A stretch of 6,187 nt of DNA from Geodermatophilaceae bacterium (GCA_013814015.1 JACCQS010000368.1:1-6187); one strand, 5' to 3'. Shown: positions 1 to 5,894, counted from the stretch's first letter. The notes: generated by a model from the letters alone, not told the origin. Program-made: numbers and translations.

Positions 1-125
1 AGGGCAAGGAGCACGTGGGTGACGCCACGGACAACGAGCGCCTCGAGAACGAGGGCCGCTCGGACCAGTCCAAGGCCGACCTCAAGAACGCCGGCGAGAA
101 GGTCAAGGACGCGTTCAAGAACTGA
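1..125 (+). CDS. CsbD family stress protein, C-terminal part (5' end outside window)
   Basis: The frame starting at base 3 reads 40 residues to a TGA at 123-125. It is very rich in Lys, Glu, Asp, Asn and Gly, with the pattern GKEHVGDATDNERLENEG followed by a KADLKNAGEKVKDAFKN end. This is the usual C-terminal half of small hydrophilic CsbD-like proteins, which are generally about 55-70 residues long and expressed in general stress responses; their molecular function is not established. There is no signal peptide or membrane segment in the visible part. The gene is convergent with the hydrolase gene and is followed 31 bases later by a strong hairpin. The family call rests on composition and the short motif pattern, and the start is not in the window. 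Confidence 0.8.
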   Translation, partial: GKEHVGDATDNERLENEGRSDQSKADLKNAGEKVKDAFKN

Positions 126-156
126 CACTTCCGCCGTTCTCGATGGCGGCCAGAGA

Positions 157-186
157 CGAAGCCCGGGTCAATCGACCCGGGCTTCG
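157..186. terminator. Perfect 13-bp hairpin between convergent genes
   Basis: Bases 157-169 (CGAAGCCCGGGTC) pair perfectly with 174-186 around the 4-base loop AATC. It lies between the CsbD stop codon (125) and the stop codon of the minus-strand hydrolase (199), where a shared bidirectional terminator is expected. Neither side has a real T-tract, so this is a GC-rich actinobacterial-type hairpin terminator rather than a textbook intrinsic one. Terminator function is inferred from position and stem strength. Confidence 0.75.
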
Positions 187-198
187 CTGTGTGTCCGG

Positions 199-1088
199 TC
201 AACTATCGGGGAGCAGGTGTCGACGCAGGAACTCGGTCTGTACGGCGACCGCGCGCTCGAACCACTCCCCGAGGTAGACCTCGAAATGGCCCACCGGAAA
301 TCGGCGCAGCTCCATCCGGGGAGCGCGGCTGGCCAGTGCAGCAGCCTGATCGGCCGGCGTGATCGCGTCGTCGTCGCAGACCAGGACCAGCCAGGGACAG
401 TCGATTCGGTGAGCGGTGTGGAAGGGGCGGTAGCGCGGCAGTCGCAGCATCACCCGCGGTGTGAACTGGTTGCGCCAGTGGTAGTCGGGCGGGAACAGAT
501 CCAGCAGCGCGGCGGTCGCGCCGGGCTCGACGAAGGGTGCGAAAACGCCGGATCCCGGTTCGGCGACCAGCGGCAGGAACGCCGGTGACCTGCCGAGCCG
601 GCCGCGTACCTCGTCGCGGACCGCCGCGGCGATCATCCGAGCCAGGAACACCGGCCGGGGCAACCTACCCCGGCCGCCAAGCCCGGAGTACGGAACCTGG
701 CTGATCGCCGCAGCGATCCGCGGGTCGGCTGCGGCCAGCGCAGCCACATGCCCACCGCTGAACGAGGTGCCCCACAGCGCGATCCGGTCCGGGTCGATCC
801 CAGCAAGTGAGCGAGCGTAGGCAATGGCGGCTCGCCAGTCGCCGAGTTGTCGGTCGATGTCCATCAACTGACGCGGATGCCCCGCGCTGGCGCCGAAGTG
901 TCGATAGTCGAAAACGAGGGCGGCGAGACCCGCGGCGACGAAGCGTTCCGCGTAGGCATCCAGCCGCGCGTCGCGGGGAAACGCGAAGCCATGGGCCAGC
1001 ACCACGAGCGCCTGCGGCCCAGGACCGGGTGGCCGATACAGCCAAGCGGCACAGCGCAGACCGCCGGAGGTGAAGCTGACCTCGGCAC
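199..1088 (-). CDS. Alpha/beta hydrolase, with apparent one-base frameshift just after the start
   Basis: This is an alpha/beta-hydrolase-fold protein, probably a cytoplasmic esterase or peptidase-like enzyme of unknown substrate. Counting from the in-frame GTG at 1005 (268 residues), it shows the first-strand/oxyanion segment VLAHGF, the nucleophile elbow WGTSFSGGH with Ser81, acidic residues DDD at 211-213 in LVCDDDAITP, and catalytic His240 in VGHFEVY. The 1005 start is too late. The same frame continues upstream with EVSFTSGGLRCAAWLYRPP, a normal first beta-hairpin, and stays open to a stop at 1129-1131, yet holds no ATG, GTG or TTG there. A GTG at 1086-1088 with a consensus GGAGG 8 bases before it is the obvious start but is out of frame. 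Adding one base between 1083 and 1086 would give M-P-E-V-S-F and a 296-residue protein. It is therefore either a mutated gene or a sequence error. Substrate unknown. Confidence 0.8.
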
Positions 1089-1096
1089 GTGCGATG

Positions 1097-1101
1097 CCTC
1101 C
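1097..1101 (-). promoter_or_regulatory. Ribosome binding site GGAGG of the hydrolase gene
   Basis: On the minus strand GGAGG is followed by an 8-base spacer (CATCGCAC) and then GTG at 1088-1086, which is ideal spacing. It is the main evidence that translation was meant to start at 1088, although that GTG is one base out of frame with the hydrolase. Confidence 0.6.
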
Positions 1102-1139
1102 AACGCTAACCGCCGTCCCGGAAGCAGGTCACGTAACTT

Positions 1140-1213
1140 CGGTGATCTTGACGTTGTTGTCGCTACAGACGCCCGAACCACGGCGTGAACCGACAATAAG
1201 GTCAAGATCACCG
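1140..1213. repeat. 23-bp inverted repeat (21/23) in the divergent hydrolase/coxD intergenic region
   Basis: The left arm 1140-1162 and the right arm 1191-1213 are reverse complements at 21 of 23 positions. The outer 13 bases (CGGTGATCTTGAC / GTCAAGATCACCG) match perfectly. The 28-base spacer holds a nested 5-bp stem, ACGCC (1169-1173) with GGCGT (1182-1186). The element fills the gap between a leftward and a rightward gene, starting about 50 bases upstream of the hydrolase start and ending 27 bases before the coxD-like start. Arm centres are 51 bp apart. It could be a paired operator for a divergent regulator, a small non-autonomous mobile element of REP/MITE type, or a structured RNA. The sequence does not decide between these. 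Confidence 0.75.
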
Positions 1214-1239
1214 CGGATGGGTCGGACAAGTGGCGTGGC

Positions 1240-2130
1240 ATGCTCGGTGACGTGACGAGCTGGTCCAGTCCCGGCGAAGTCCGGGAGGCGCTGGAGGGGA
1301 CCGGGTATCTCGCCGACGAGGGGATAGCGACAGCTGCCTTCCTTGCGCTGGCCATGGGCCGCCCGCTGTTCACCGAAGGCGAGGCGGGTGTCGGCAAGAC
1401 CGCGCTGGCCACCGCCCTCGCGCAGGCGACCGAACGGCCGCTGTATCGCCTGCAGTGCTACGAGGGCCTGGAGGCAAGCCAGGCCCTCTACGACTGGGAC
1501 TTCCCACGCCAGATGCTGCACCTGCGTGCCGCGGAAGCTGCCGGCCTGACCGACGATCCGGACAAGCTCGAGGCCAGCCTGTACGACCGCCGCTTCCTCG
1601 TCGCGCGGCCGCTCCTACAGGCCCTGGAGGATTCACCCAGCGTCCTGCTGATCGACGAGATCGACCGCGCCGACGACGAGTTCGAGGCCTTTCTCCTGGA
1701 GATGCTGTCCGACTTCACCATCTCCATCCCCGAGATCGGCACGATCCGGGCCGATATCCCGCCGCTGGTCGTGCTCACCTCCAACCGCACGCGCGAGGTG
1801 CACGACGCCCTCAAACGGCGCTGCCTCTACCACTGGCTGGACCACCCGACCTATGAGCGGGAGGTGGCCATCCTGCGTACCCGGCTGCCGCAGATCACCG
1901 AGCAGTTGGCGGCCGATGTGGCCCGCGCGACCGGGAAACTGCGCCAGGCCGACCTGCTCAAACCGCCGGGCGTGGCCGAGGCGATGGACTGGGCTACCGC
2001 GCTGCACGTCCTGGGCGCCCGCGAGATCGATCCGGAGCGGGCCGCGATCACCCTCGGCGCGGTGCTGAAGTACCGCGAGGACGCCGACCGGATCAAGACC
2101 CTCGGCCTTTCTGCACTCCTCGGCAGCTGA
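1240..2130 (+). CDS. coxD: MoxR-family AAA+ ATPase (CoxD-like)
   Basis: This 296-residue MoxR-type AAA+ ATPase is the usual size for CoxD. It has Walker A GEAGVGKT at 47-54, Walker B VLLIDEID at 135-142, a sensor-1 Asn182 in VVLTSNRT, an arginine pair 193-194 (LKRRCLYHW) in the arginine-finger region, and a helical lid from about residue 205. In CO-oxidising bacteria CoxD is a chaperone-like ATPase needed to build the Cu/Mo active site of CO dehydrogenase, and the gene order ATPase-VWA-XdhC seen here is the coxDEF order. No hydroxylase gene lies nearby, so the actual client may be another molybdenum hydroxylase. The start could be ATG 1240 or GTG 1252; neither has a clear ribosome binding site, and a stop at 1186-1188 limits the frame. 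It is divergent from the hydrolase and separated from it by the 1140-1213 inverted repeat. Confidence 0.9.
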   Translation: MLGDVTSWSSPGEVREALEGTGYLADEGIATAAFLALAMGRPLFTEGEAGVGKTALATALAQATERPLYRLQCYEGLEASQALYDWDFPRQMLHLRAAEAAGLTDDPDKLEASLYDRRFLVARPLLQALEDSPSVLLIDEIDRADDEFEAFLLEMLSDFTISIPEIGTIRADIPPLVVLTSNRTREVHDALKRRCLYHWLDHPTYEREVAILRTRLPQITEQLAADVARATGKLRQADLLKPPGVAEAMDWATALHVLGAREIDPERAAITLGAVLKYREDADRIKTLGLSALLGS

Positions 2131-2162
2131 CCAGGACGTACGCCCGGAGTTGTCGTACGCGC

Positions 2163-2232
2163 GCATTGCACCCGATTCGTGCAGATTGCACCTGACGCGT
2201 TGTGTGCAATGGGCACAGAACGGGTGCAATGC
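2163..2232. promoter_or_regulatory. 70-bp dyad of four ATTGCAC/GTGCAAT half-sites (probable operator)
   Basis: ATTGCAC occurs at 2165-2171 and 2185-2191, and its complement GTGCAAT at 2204-2210 and 2224-2230. Starts are spaced 20, 19 and 20 bp, all symmetric about 2197/2198. The outer 12 bases (2163-2174 and 2221-2232) are perfect reverse complements, and the two 35-bp halves agree at 27 positions. The inner sites also form short palindromes: GTGCA-GAT-TGCAC (2179-2191) and TGTGC-AATGG-GCACA (2203-2217). Spacing near two helical turns puts all sites on one face of the DNA, as expected for cooperative binding of a repressor or activator. It lies in the 120-base gap after coxD and ends 18 bases before the coxE start. 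I see no convincing -35/-10 pair within it, and an RNA hairpin acting on the coxD-coxE transcript is the alternative. The binding protein is unknown. Confidence 0.65.
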
Positions 2233-2250
2233 CGGTGGCAGACTGGCTTC

Positions 2251-3414
2251 ATGGCCACCGGCGGATCTGTCACCGAAGGATCTGTCACCGAAGGATCCGC
2301 GCCCGCGGTTCGGGATGTGGTCGAGACGGTCACGGCATTCGCCCGCACACTCCGGTACAGCGGCGTGCACGCCTCTCCGGACCGGGTGCAGGCGATGATC
2401 CGCGCAGTCGGAAAGCTCGATGTCCTGGACCCGAGTCACGTCTACTGGTCCGGCCGGCTGACCCTGTGCGCCAGCCAGGACGATGTGCAGCGCTACGACG
2501 CGGCCTTCTCCGCCTACTTCAGCGCAGAGGCGCCCCGCCAGGTCCAGACCTCCGGCCAGCCCCGGCGCAAAGTTGCGTCCTCGGCGTCGCTGGGGATCAA
2601 CAACAGCGAAGGACAGGACAGCGCCGAGGACGCGCCGGACCTGGCTGCCGCGGCCAGCGGTGAGGAGATCCTGCGCCACCGCGACATCGGCCAGCTCAGC
2701 CCCGAGGAGCGCGAACAGTTGCAGCGATTGTTCGCGCTGCTGGCGCCGAACCCTCCGTTGCGCAGATCCCGGCGCCGTACGCCGGCCGCCCAGGGCAGCG
2801 TGCACGTCGCTCGCACCGTACGGCGGGCCTTGCACAACGGCGGCGAGCTCGTCGCCCTGTCCCGTCGCAAGGCCCGGCAGCGGCCGCGACGGGTGGTGGC
2901 GCTGCTCGATGTGAGTGGCTCGATGTCGCCGTACGCCGATGCCCTTCTGCGCTTCGCCCACGCACTCACCCGCGCTCACCAGGGGTCCACTGAGGTCTTC
3001 ACCGTCGGGACCCGGCTGACCCGGGTCACGCGGGAGATGCGCTTGCGTGATCCGGACAAAGCATTGGCCGCAAGCGGCGCCGCCATCCCGGACTGGAGCG
3101 GTGGTACCCGGCTCGGCGAGGTCCTCAAAGCCTTTCTGGACCGTTGGGGACAGCGCGGGGTGGCTCGCGGCGCGGTGGTGATCCTGGCAAGTGACGGCTG
3201 GGAGCGTGGCGATCCGGACCTGCTCGCTGAGCAGATGTCGCGCCTGCACCGGCTGGCCCACCGGGTCATCTGGGTGAACCCGCACAAGGGCCGGAACGGA
3301 TACGAGCCGCTGACCCGCGGAATGGCAGCCGCCCTGCCCTACGTTGACTCCTTCGTGTCTGGTCACAGCCTCGCGGCATTCGAGGTGCTTGCCAAGGAGA
3401 TCGCCGATGCGTGA
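2251..3414 (+). CDS. coxE: VWA-domain protein (CoxE-like)
   Basis: This is a 387-residue protein with a C-terminal von Willebrand factor A domain, the partner class of MoxR ATPases. The metal-ion-dependent adhesion site is complete: D220-V-S222-G-S224 in LLDVSGSMS, Thr286 in WSGGTRLGE, and Asp315 in ILASDGWERGD. The N-terminal 100 residues (VVETVTAFARTLRYSGVHAS and on) are the helical part typical of CoxE, followed by an acidic/Ser-rich linker near 110-140 and a basic patch RRSRRR near 171-176. CoxE is thought to act with CoxD in assembling the molybdenum hydroxylase active site. I chose ATG 2251 because the frame upstream runs through the 2163-2232 dyad and does not look like protein. No strong ribosome binding site precedes 2251. 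There is no membrane segment, so it is probably cytoplasmic. The next gene overlaps its end by 8 bases. Confidence 0.88.
   Translation: MATGGSVTEGSVTEGSAPAVRDVVETVTAFARTLRYSGVHASPDRVQAMIRAVGKLDVLDPSHVYWSGRLTLCASQDDVQRYDAAFSAYFSAEAPRQVQTSGQPRRKVASSASLGINNSEGQDSAEDAPDLAAAASGEEILRHRDIGQLSPEEREQLQRLFALLAPNPPLRRSRRRTPAAQGSVHVARTVRRALHNGGELVALSRRKARQRPRRVVALLDVSGSMSPYADALLRFAHALTRAHQGSTEVFTVGTRLTRVTREMRLRDPDKALAASGAAIPDWSGGTRLGEVLKAFLDRWGQRGVARGAVVILASDGWERGDPDLLAEQMSRLHRLAHRVIWVNPHKGRNGYEPLTRGMAAALPYVDSFVSGHSLAAFEVLAKEIADA
2263..2297 (+). repeat. 15-bp tandem repeat in the coxE N-terminus
   Basis: GGATCTGTCACCGAA occurs at 2263-2277 and exactly again at 2278-2292, followed by a further GGATC. Each copy encodes Gly-Ser-Val-Thr-Glu in frame, residues 5-9 and 10-14 of the VWA protein. 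It lies in a flexible N-terminal tail, so copy number changes would not shift the frame. Exact identity suggests a recent duplication by slippage. Confidence 0.85.
3394..3400 (+). promoter_or_regulatory. Ribosome binding site AAGGAGA of the XdhC/CoxF gene
   Basis: AAGGAGA lies inside the end of coxE, 6 bases before ATG 3407. It fixes the start of the third gene and indicates translational coupling, since that start codon overlaps the coxE stop (3412-3414). Confidence 0.8.
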
Positions 3415-4528
3415 AGTGATGGACGAACTGCTCACCTGGTGGAAGGCCGGAGACACAGTCGGAGTGGGAACGGTGATCGCCACCTGGCGCTCGGCCCCCC
3501 GCCCGGCCGGTGCGTCCATGCTGGTCGGCCCCGACGGGACCGCTGTGGGCAGCGTCTCCGGTGGCTGTGTCGAGGGGGCGGTGTACGAGGAGGCCGTCAG
3601 TGCCGTCGAGTCCGGCGAGGTGACACTGCGCCGGTACGGGGTCAGCGACGACGACGCGTTCGCGGTGGGGCTGACCTGCGGCGGGATTCTCGATGTGTAC
3701 GTGGAGCCGGTGTCCCGCGAGAGCTTCCCCGAACTGGCCGAGGTCGCCGCCTCCATCGCATCCGGCGAACCGGTGGCGGTGGTGAGCTGTGTGGCCGGTC
3801 CCCAGGACCGGATCGGCAAGCGGCTCGTGCTCTGGACCGATCGCACCTCCGGCAGCTTGGGGCTGGAACGGCTCGACGAGGCCGTTGCCGGTGATGTCCG
3901 CGGCTTACTCGCGGCTGGGCGTACAGCGACTGTCCACTATGGACACGACGGTGAGCGACGCGGCGATGACCTGACGCTTTTCGTCGCCTCCTACGCGCCG
4001 CCCGCGCGGATGGTTGTCTTCGGTGCGATCGACTTCGCCGCCGCCGTCGCCCGAGTCGGCGCCTTCCTCGGCTATCGGGTCACCGTGTGCGATGCCCGCC
4101 CGGTCTTCGCAACTCCGAAGCGCTTTCCCGAGGCCGACGAGGTCATCGCCGACTGGCCGCATCGCTATCTGCAGGCCGAGGTCGATGCCGGGCGGATCGA
4201 CGAGCGAACCGTCCTCTGCGTACTGACCCACGATCCCAAGTTCGACGTGCCCGTGCTCGAACTCGCCCTGCAACTGCCGGTCGCCTACGTCGGTGCGATG
4301 GGCTCCCGCCGGACCCATGAGGACCGACTGGAGCGGCTCAAGGAGGCCGGGGTCGGCGAGAAGGAACTCGACAGGCTCGCCTCACCGATCGGACTTGACC
4401 TCGGCGCCCGTACGCCCGAGGAGACCGCGATCTCGATCGCCGCGGAGATCATCGCCGGCCGGTGGGGCGGCTCCGGCGAACGGTTGGCCGAGGGCGGCGG
4501 ACCCATCCATACCGGTGCCGCTCGCTGA
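3407..4528 (+). CDS. coxF: XdhC/CoxI (CoxF) family molybdenum hydroxylase maturation protein
   Basis: This 373-residue protein has both XdhC parts. The N-terminal XdhC/CoxI domain carries SGGCVEG at 51-57 (Cys54) and the conserved CGG at 91-93. The C-terminal Rossmann-type domain begins at VVFGAIDFA (about 203-211) and includes LTHDPKFD (His275) and GAMGSRRT at 296-303. XdhC proteins bind molybdenum cofactor, favour its sulfurated form and deliver it to enzymes of the xanthine dehydrogenase/aldehyde oxidase/CO dehydrogenase family. In cox clusters the member after coxE is called CoxF. The ATG at 3407 is supported by AAGGAGA 6 bases upstream and an 8-base overlap with coxE, so the two are co-translated. 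An upstream in-frame ATG-like start near 3344 lies deep in coxE and was not used. The protein is complete, with no frameshift. Cytoplasmic; substrate enzyme not identifiable here. Confidence 0.92.
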   Translation: MREVMDELLTWWKAGDTVGVGTVIATWRSAPRPAGASMLVGPDGTAVGSVSGGCVEGAVYEEAVSAVESGEVTLRRYGVSDDDAFAVGLTCGGILDVYVEPVSRESFPELAEVAASIASGEPVAVVSCVAGPQDRIGKRLVLWTDRTSGSLGLERLDEAVAGDVRGLLAAGRTATVHYGHDGERRGDDLTLFVASYAPPARMVVFGAIDFAAAVARVGAFLGYRVTVCDARPVFATPKRFPEADEVIADWPHRYLQAEVDAGRIDERTVLCVLTHDPKFDVPVLELALQLPVAYVGAMGSRRTHEDRLERLKEAGVGEKELDRLASPIGLDLGARTPEETAISIAAEIIAGRWGGSGERLAEGGGPIHTGAAR

Positions 4529-4555
4529 CTAGCCGACCTGAGGACCTGCTAAGGT
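4526..4555 (+). promoter_or_regulatory. Possible promoter giving a leaderless vapBC transcript
   Basis: A TGACTA at 4526-4531 resembles part of a -35 box and overlaps the XdhC stop codon; TAAGGT at 4550-4555 fits an actinobacterial -10 box (TAnnnT), with 18 bases between. Transcription starting 7 bases after the -10 would begin exactly at the A of ATG 4562, giving a leaderless mRNA. The -10 is convincing, the -35 weak. AAGG within the same -10 could alternatively serve as a ribosome binding site for ATG 4562. Confidence 0.45.
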
Positions 4556-4561
4556 ATGAGC

Positions 4562-4816
4562 ATGTTGGATCGACGGCTCCAGGTGCTGATCGACGAGCCA
4601 CGCTATGAACGTCTCAAGCGCGCCGCCCAGGTTCGTGGCCTGCCGATCGGGGAGTTGATCCGCGAGGCGATCGATCGGACCTTCGGCGACGATCCCGGCG
4701 GTCGGCGGGCAGCCCTGGCGCGCATATTGGACGCCCCGCCTACGCCGGTTCCCAGCGATCCGATGGAACTCAAGCGCGAGTTGCGTGCGGCTCATGCTGC
4801 GCGTTGCAGTGGCTAG
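4562..4816 (+). CDS. vapB: VapB-type antitoxin (ribbon-helix-helix-like)
   Basis: This small protein of 84 residues starts MLDRRLQVLIDEPRYERLKR. That is a short beta strand followed by helices with the REAIDRTFG motif, as in CopG/ribbon-helix-helix antitoxins found beside PIN toxins in actinobacteria. The N-terminal part should dimerise and bind its own promoter; the C-terminal part (PTPVPSDPMELKRELRAAH) should wrap and inhibit the toxin. Starts at 4556 (MSML) and 4562 are both possible. I prefer 4562, because AAGG or a -10-like TAAGGT sits at the right distance from it and too close to 4556. It begins 33 bases after the XdhC stop and overlaps the toxin gene, so the two are translated together. 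The family call is from residue pattern and neighbour, and is good but not certain at subfamily level. Confidence 0.8.
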   Translation: MLDRRLQVLIDEPRYERLKRAAQVRGLPIGELIREAIDRTFGDDPGGRRAALARILDAPPTPVPSDPMELKRELRAAHAARCSG

Positions 4817-5270
4817 GGCCGTCACCGAGCCGACGACGAGGTATCTGCTTGACACCAATGTCTTCGTCTACGCGCTCGGCACCGACCACCCGTTGCGTGC
4901 CCCGTCGCGGGCGCTCCTTCACGATTCCGCGTCCGGCGACATCGAGATCACGACGACCGCCCTAGTGCTTCAGGAGTTCCTCCACGTGCGATCGACGCGG
5001 CGACCCCGGAGCGATGCAGCCGCAGTGACTCGTGATCTTGCGCTGGCCTGCGATCCCTTGTTACCGGCGGACCGATCCGACCTGAATCTGGCAATTGAGC
5101 TTTTCGAGATCCATCCCGGCTTGGACGCGTTTGATTCCCTTCTGGCAGCGGTCGGGCTGCGAGCCGGAGGGACGGTACTGGTGTCGGCCGACCGAGCTTT
5201 CGGTGCTGTCCGGGACCTGATCTGGCTAAACCTTGCCGACTACCAGGAAGCTCGCGCCGGCCAGAGATGA
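4794..5270 (+). CDS. vapC: VapC-type PIN-domain ribonuclease toxin
   Basis: PIN-domain protein, 158 residues from ATG 4794. The four acidic residues that hold the catalytic metal are all visible: Asp20 in RYLLDTNVFVYALG, Glu61 in LVLQEFLHV, Asp114 (or 117) in HPGLDAFDSLLAA, and Asp133 in LVSADRAFG. VapC toxins cut RNA, often tRNA or rRNA, when not bound by VapB. Starts at GTG 4785, ATG 4794 and GTG 4809 are possible. None has a clear ribosome binding site, and all overlap the antitoxin gene (stop 4814-4816), implying coupled translation. The PIN fold should finish near DLIWLNLADY. The last few codons and the stop (5268-5270) run into the remains of a minus-strand response regulator, so the C-terminal end QEARAGQR may be partly acquired. 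The active site is intact, so the toxin is probably functional. Confidence 0.87.
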   Translation: MLRVAVARAVTEPTTRYLLDTNVFVYALGTDHPLRAPSRALLHDSASGDIEITTTALVLQEFLHVRSTRRPRSDAAAVTRDLALACDPLLPADRSDLNLAIELFEIHPGLDAFDSLLAAVGLRAGGTVLVSADRAFGAVRDLIWLNLADYQEARAGQR

Positions 5271-5284
5271 CGAGCTGGCCGGCG
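5255..5284. repeat. 10-bp inverted repeat around the toxin stop codon
   Basis: CGCCGGCCAG at 5255-5264 is the exact reverse complement of 5275-5284, with a 10-base loop holding the toxin stop codon. It could act as a GC-rich terminator for the vapBC transcript, although no T-tract follows. The right arm lies in the response regulator remnant (coding for the IAG part of REIAGQL), and the left arm coincides with the point where regulator similarity stops, so it may instead be linked to the rearrangement. Confidence 0.55.
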
Positions 5285-5894
5285 ATTTCCCGGTTGGACA
5301 TCCCGCGCGCGATCATCGCCAGCACCTCGCGCTCCCGGCTGGTCAGGACCTCCAGCACTCCACCCCCACCTTCCTGGCGGTTTACGTCAAAATCGCCAAG
5401 CACCGCATCTCTGCTGCGTACGCCGCGATCGATGCGCGCTTCGACGATCCGGTCGACCAGCCGGCGGGTCATACCCGGTGAGATGACCGCTCCGCCCCGC
5501 ATCGCCGCATGAATCGCCTCGATGAGTTGGGCGGTGGAGTGTCCTTGACCAGAAAGCCCACGGCCCCGGCCTCCAGTGCGTCGAACACGTTTTCGTCGGT
5601 GTCGAAGGTGGTCAGGATCAGGACATGCCGCGGTCGCGAAAGCGCCAGCACCTGCCGGGTGGCCGCGATCCCGTCCAAGCGCGGCATCCGGATGTCCATC
5701 AGCACCACGTCGGGTTCATGACGTGCGGCCAGCTCGACGGCATCGGCACCGTCGACGGCCTCAGCCACCACCTCCAGCCCGTCCGTCGCCTCCAGAAGCG
5801 CGCAGAACCTGGCCCGGACCAGCGCCTGATCGTCGACGACGAAGTCTCGATCTGGGGTCTTCTCCGTAGTAGTAGAGCACCAGCACATCCGCAA
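5263..5894 (-). pseudogene. Broken NarL/LuxR-type response regulator
   Basis: The 5' half encodes a receiver domain: acidic pair in VVDDQALVRARF, phosphoacceptor Asp in VVLMDIRMP (about residue 67 of the open frame from 5894), Thr in LILTTF, and Lys in GFLVKDTPP. It then loses frame near 5532. The natural continuation LIEAIHAAMRGGAVISPGMT is in the next frame, and one extra base (CCGCCC to CCGGCCC on the minus strand) would restore DTPPAQLIEAIHAA. The LuxR-type helix-turn-helix begins LTSREREVLAMIARGMS (from 5346) and runs only to QLVIS at 5263. The recognition helix is missing and the frame passes into antisense of the toxin gene. No normal start precedes the receiver, and upstream codons (MRMCWCSTTTEKTP) do not look like protein. 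A working protein would be about 215 residues. As it stands it could not bind DNA. Its partner kinase is not seen. Confidence 0.85.

Noticed and set aside
131..149. CCGCC / GGCGG short stem before the main terminator
   Set aside because: Only 5 bp with a 9-base loop; expected by chance at this GC content.
1148..1206. TTGACG / TTGACC in the inverted repeat arms as -35 promoter boxes
   Set aside because: Both point inward, and no acceptable -10 box lies 16-19 bases away on either strand.
864..1412. 182-codon minus-strand frame across the intergenic region and the start of coxD
   Set aside because: It runs out of frame through both the hydrolase and the ATPase and shows no domain. Only its GTG at 1088 is of interest, as the displaced hydrolase start.
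2179..2250. N-terminal extension of the VWA protein to 2179
   Set aside because: The extra 24 residues are a translation of the dyad repeat region. ATG 2251 gives a normal N-terminus.
3344..3406. N-terminal extension of the XdhC-like protein to 3344
   Set aside because: It lies deep within coxE, is not protein-like, and a strong ribosome binding site supports ATG 3407.
1633..3846. 737-codon open frame on the minus strand
   Set aside because: It lies antisense to the ATPase, VWA and XdhC genes, all with clear motifs. Its residue content (Arg, Pro, Gly, Ala rich with no domain) is what high-GC antisense frames give.
4948..5262. Continuation of the regulator DNA-binding frame to 4948 on the minus strand
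   Set aside because: After QLVIS the residues are an antisense reading of the toxin gene and do not resemble a LuxR recognition helix.
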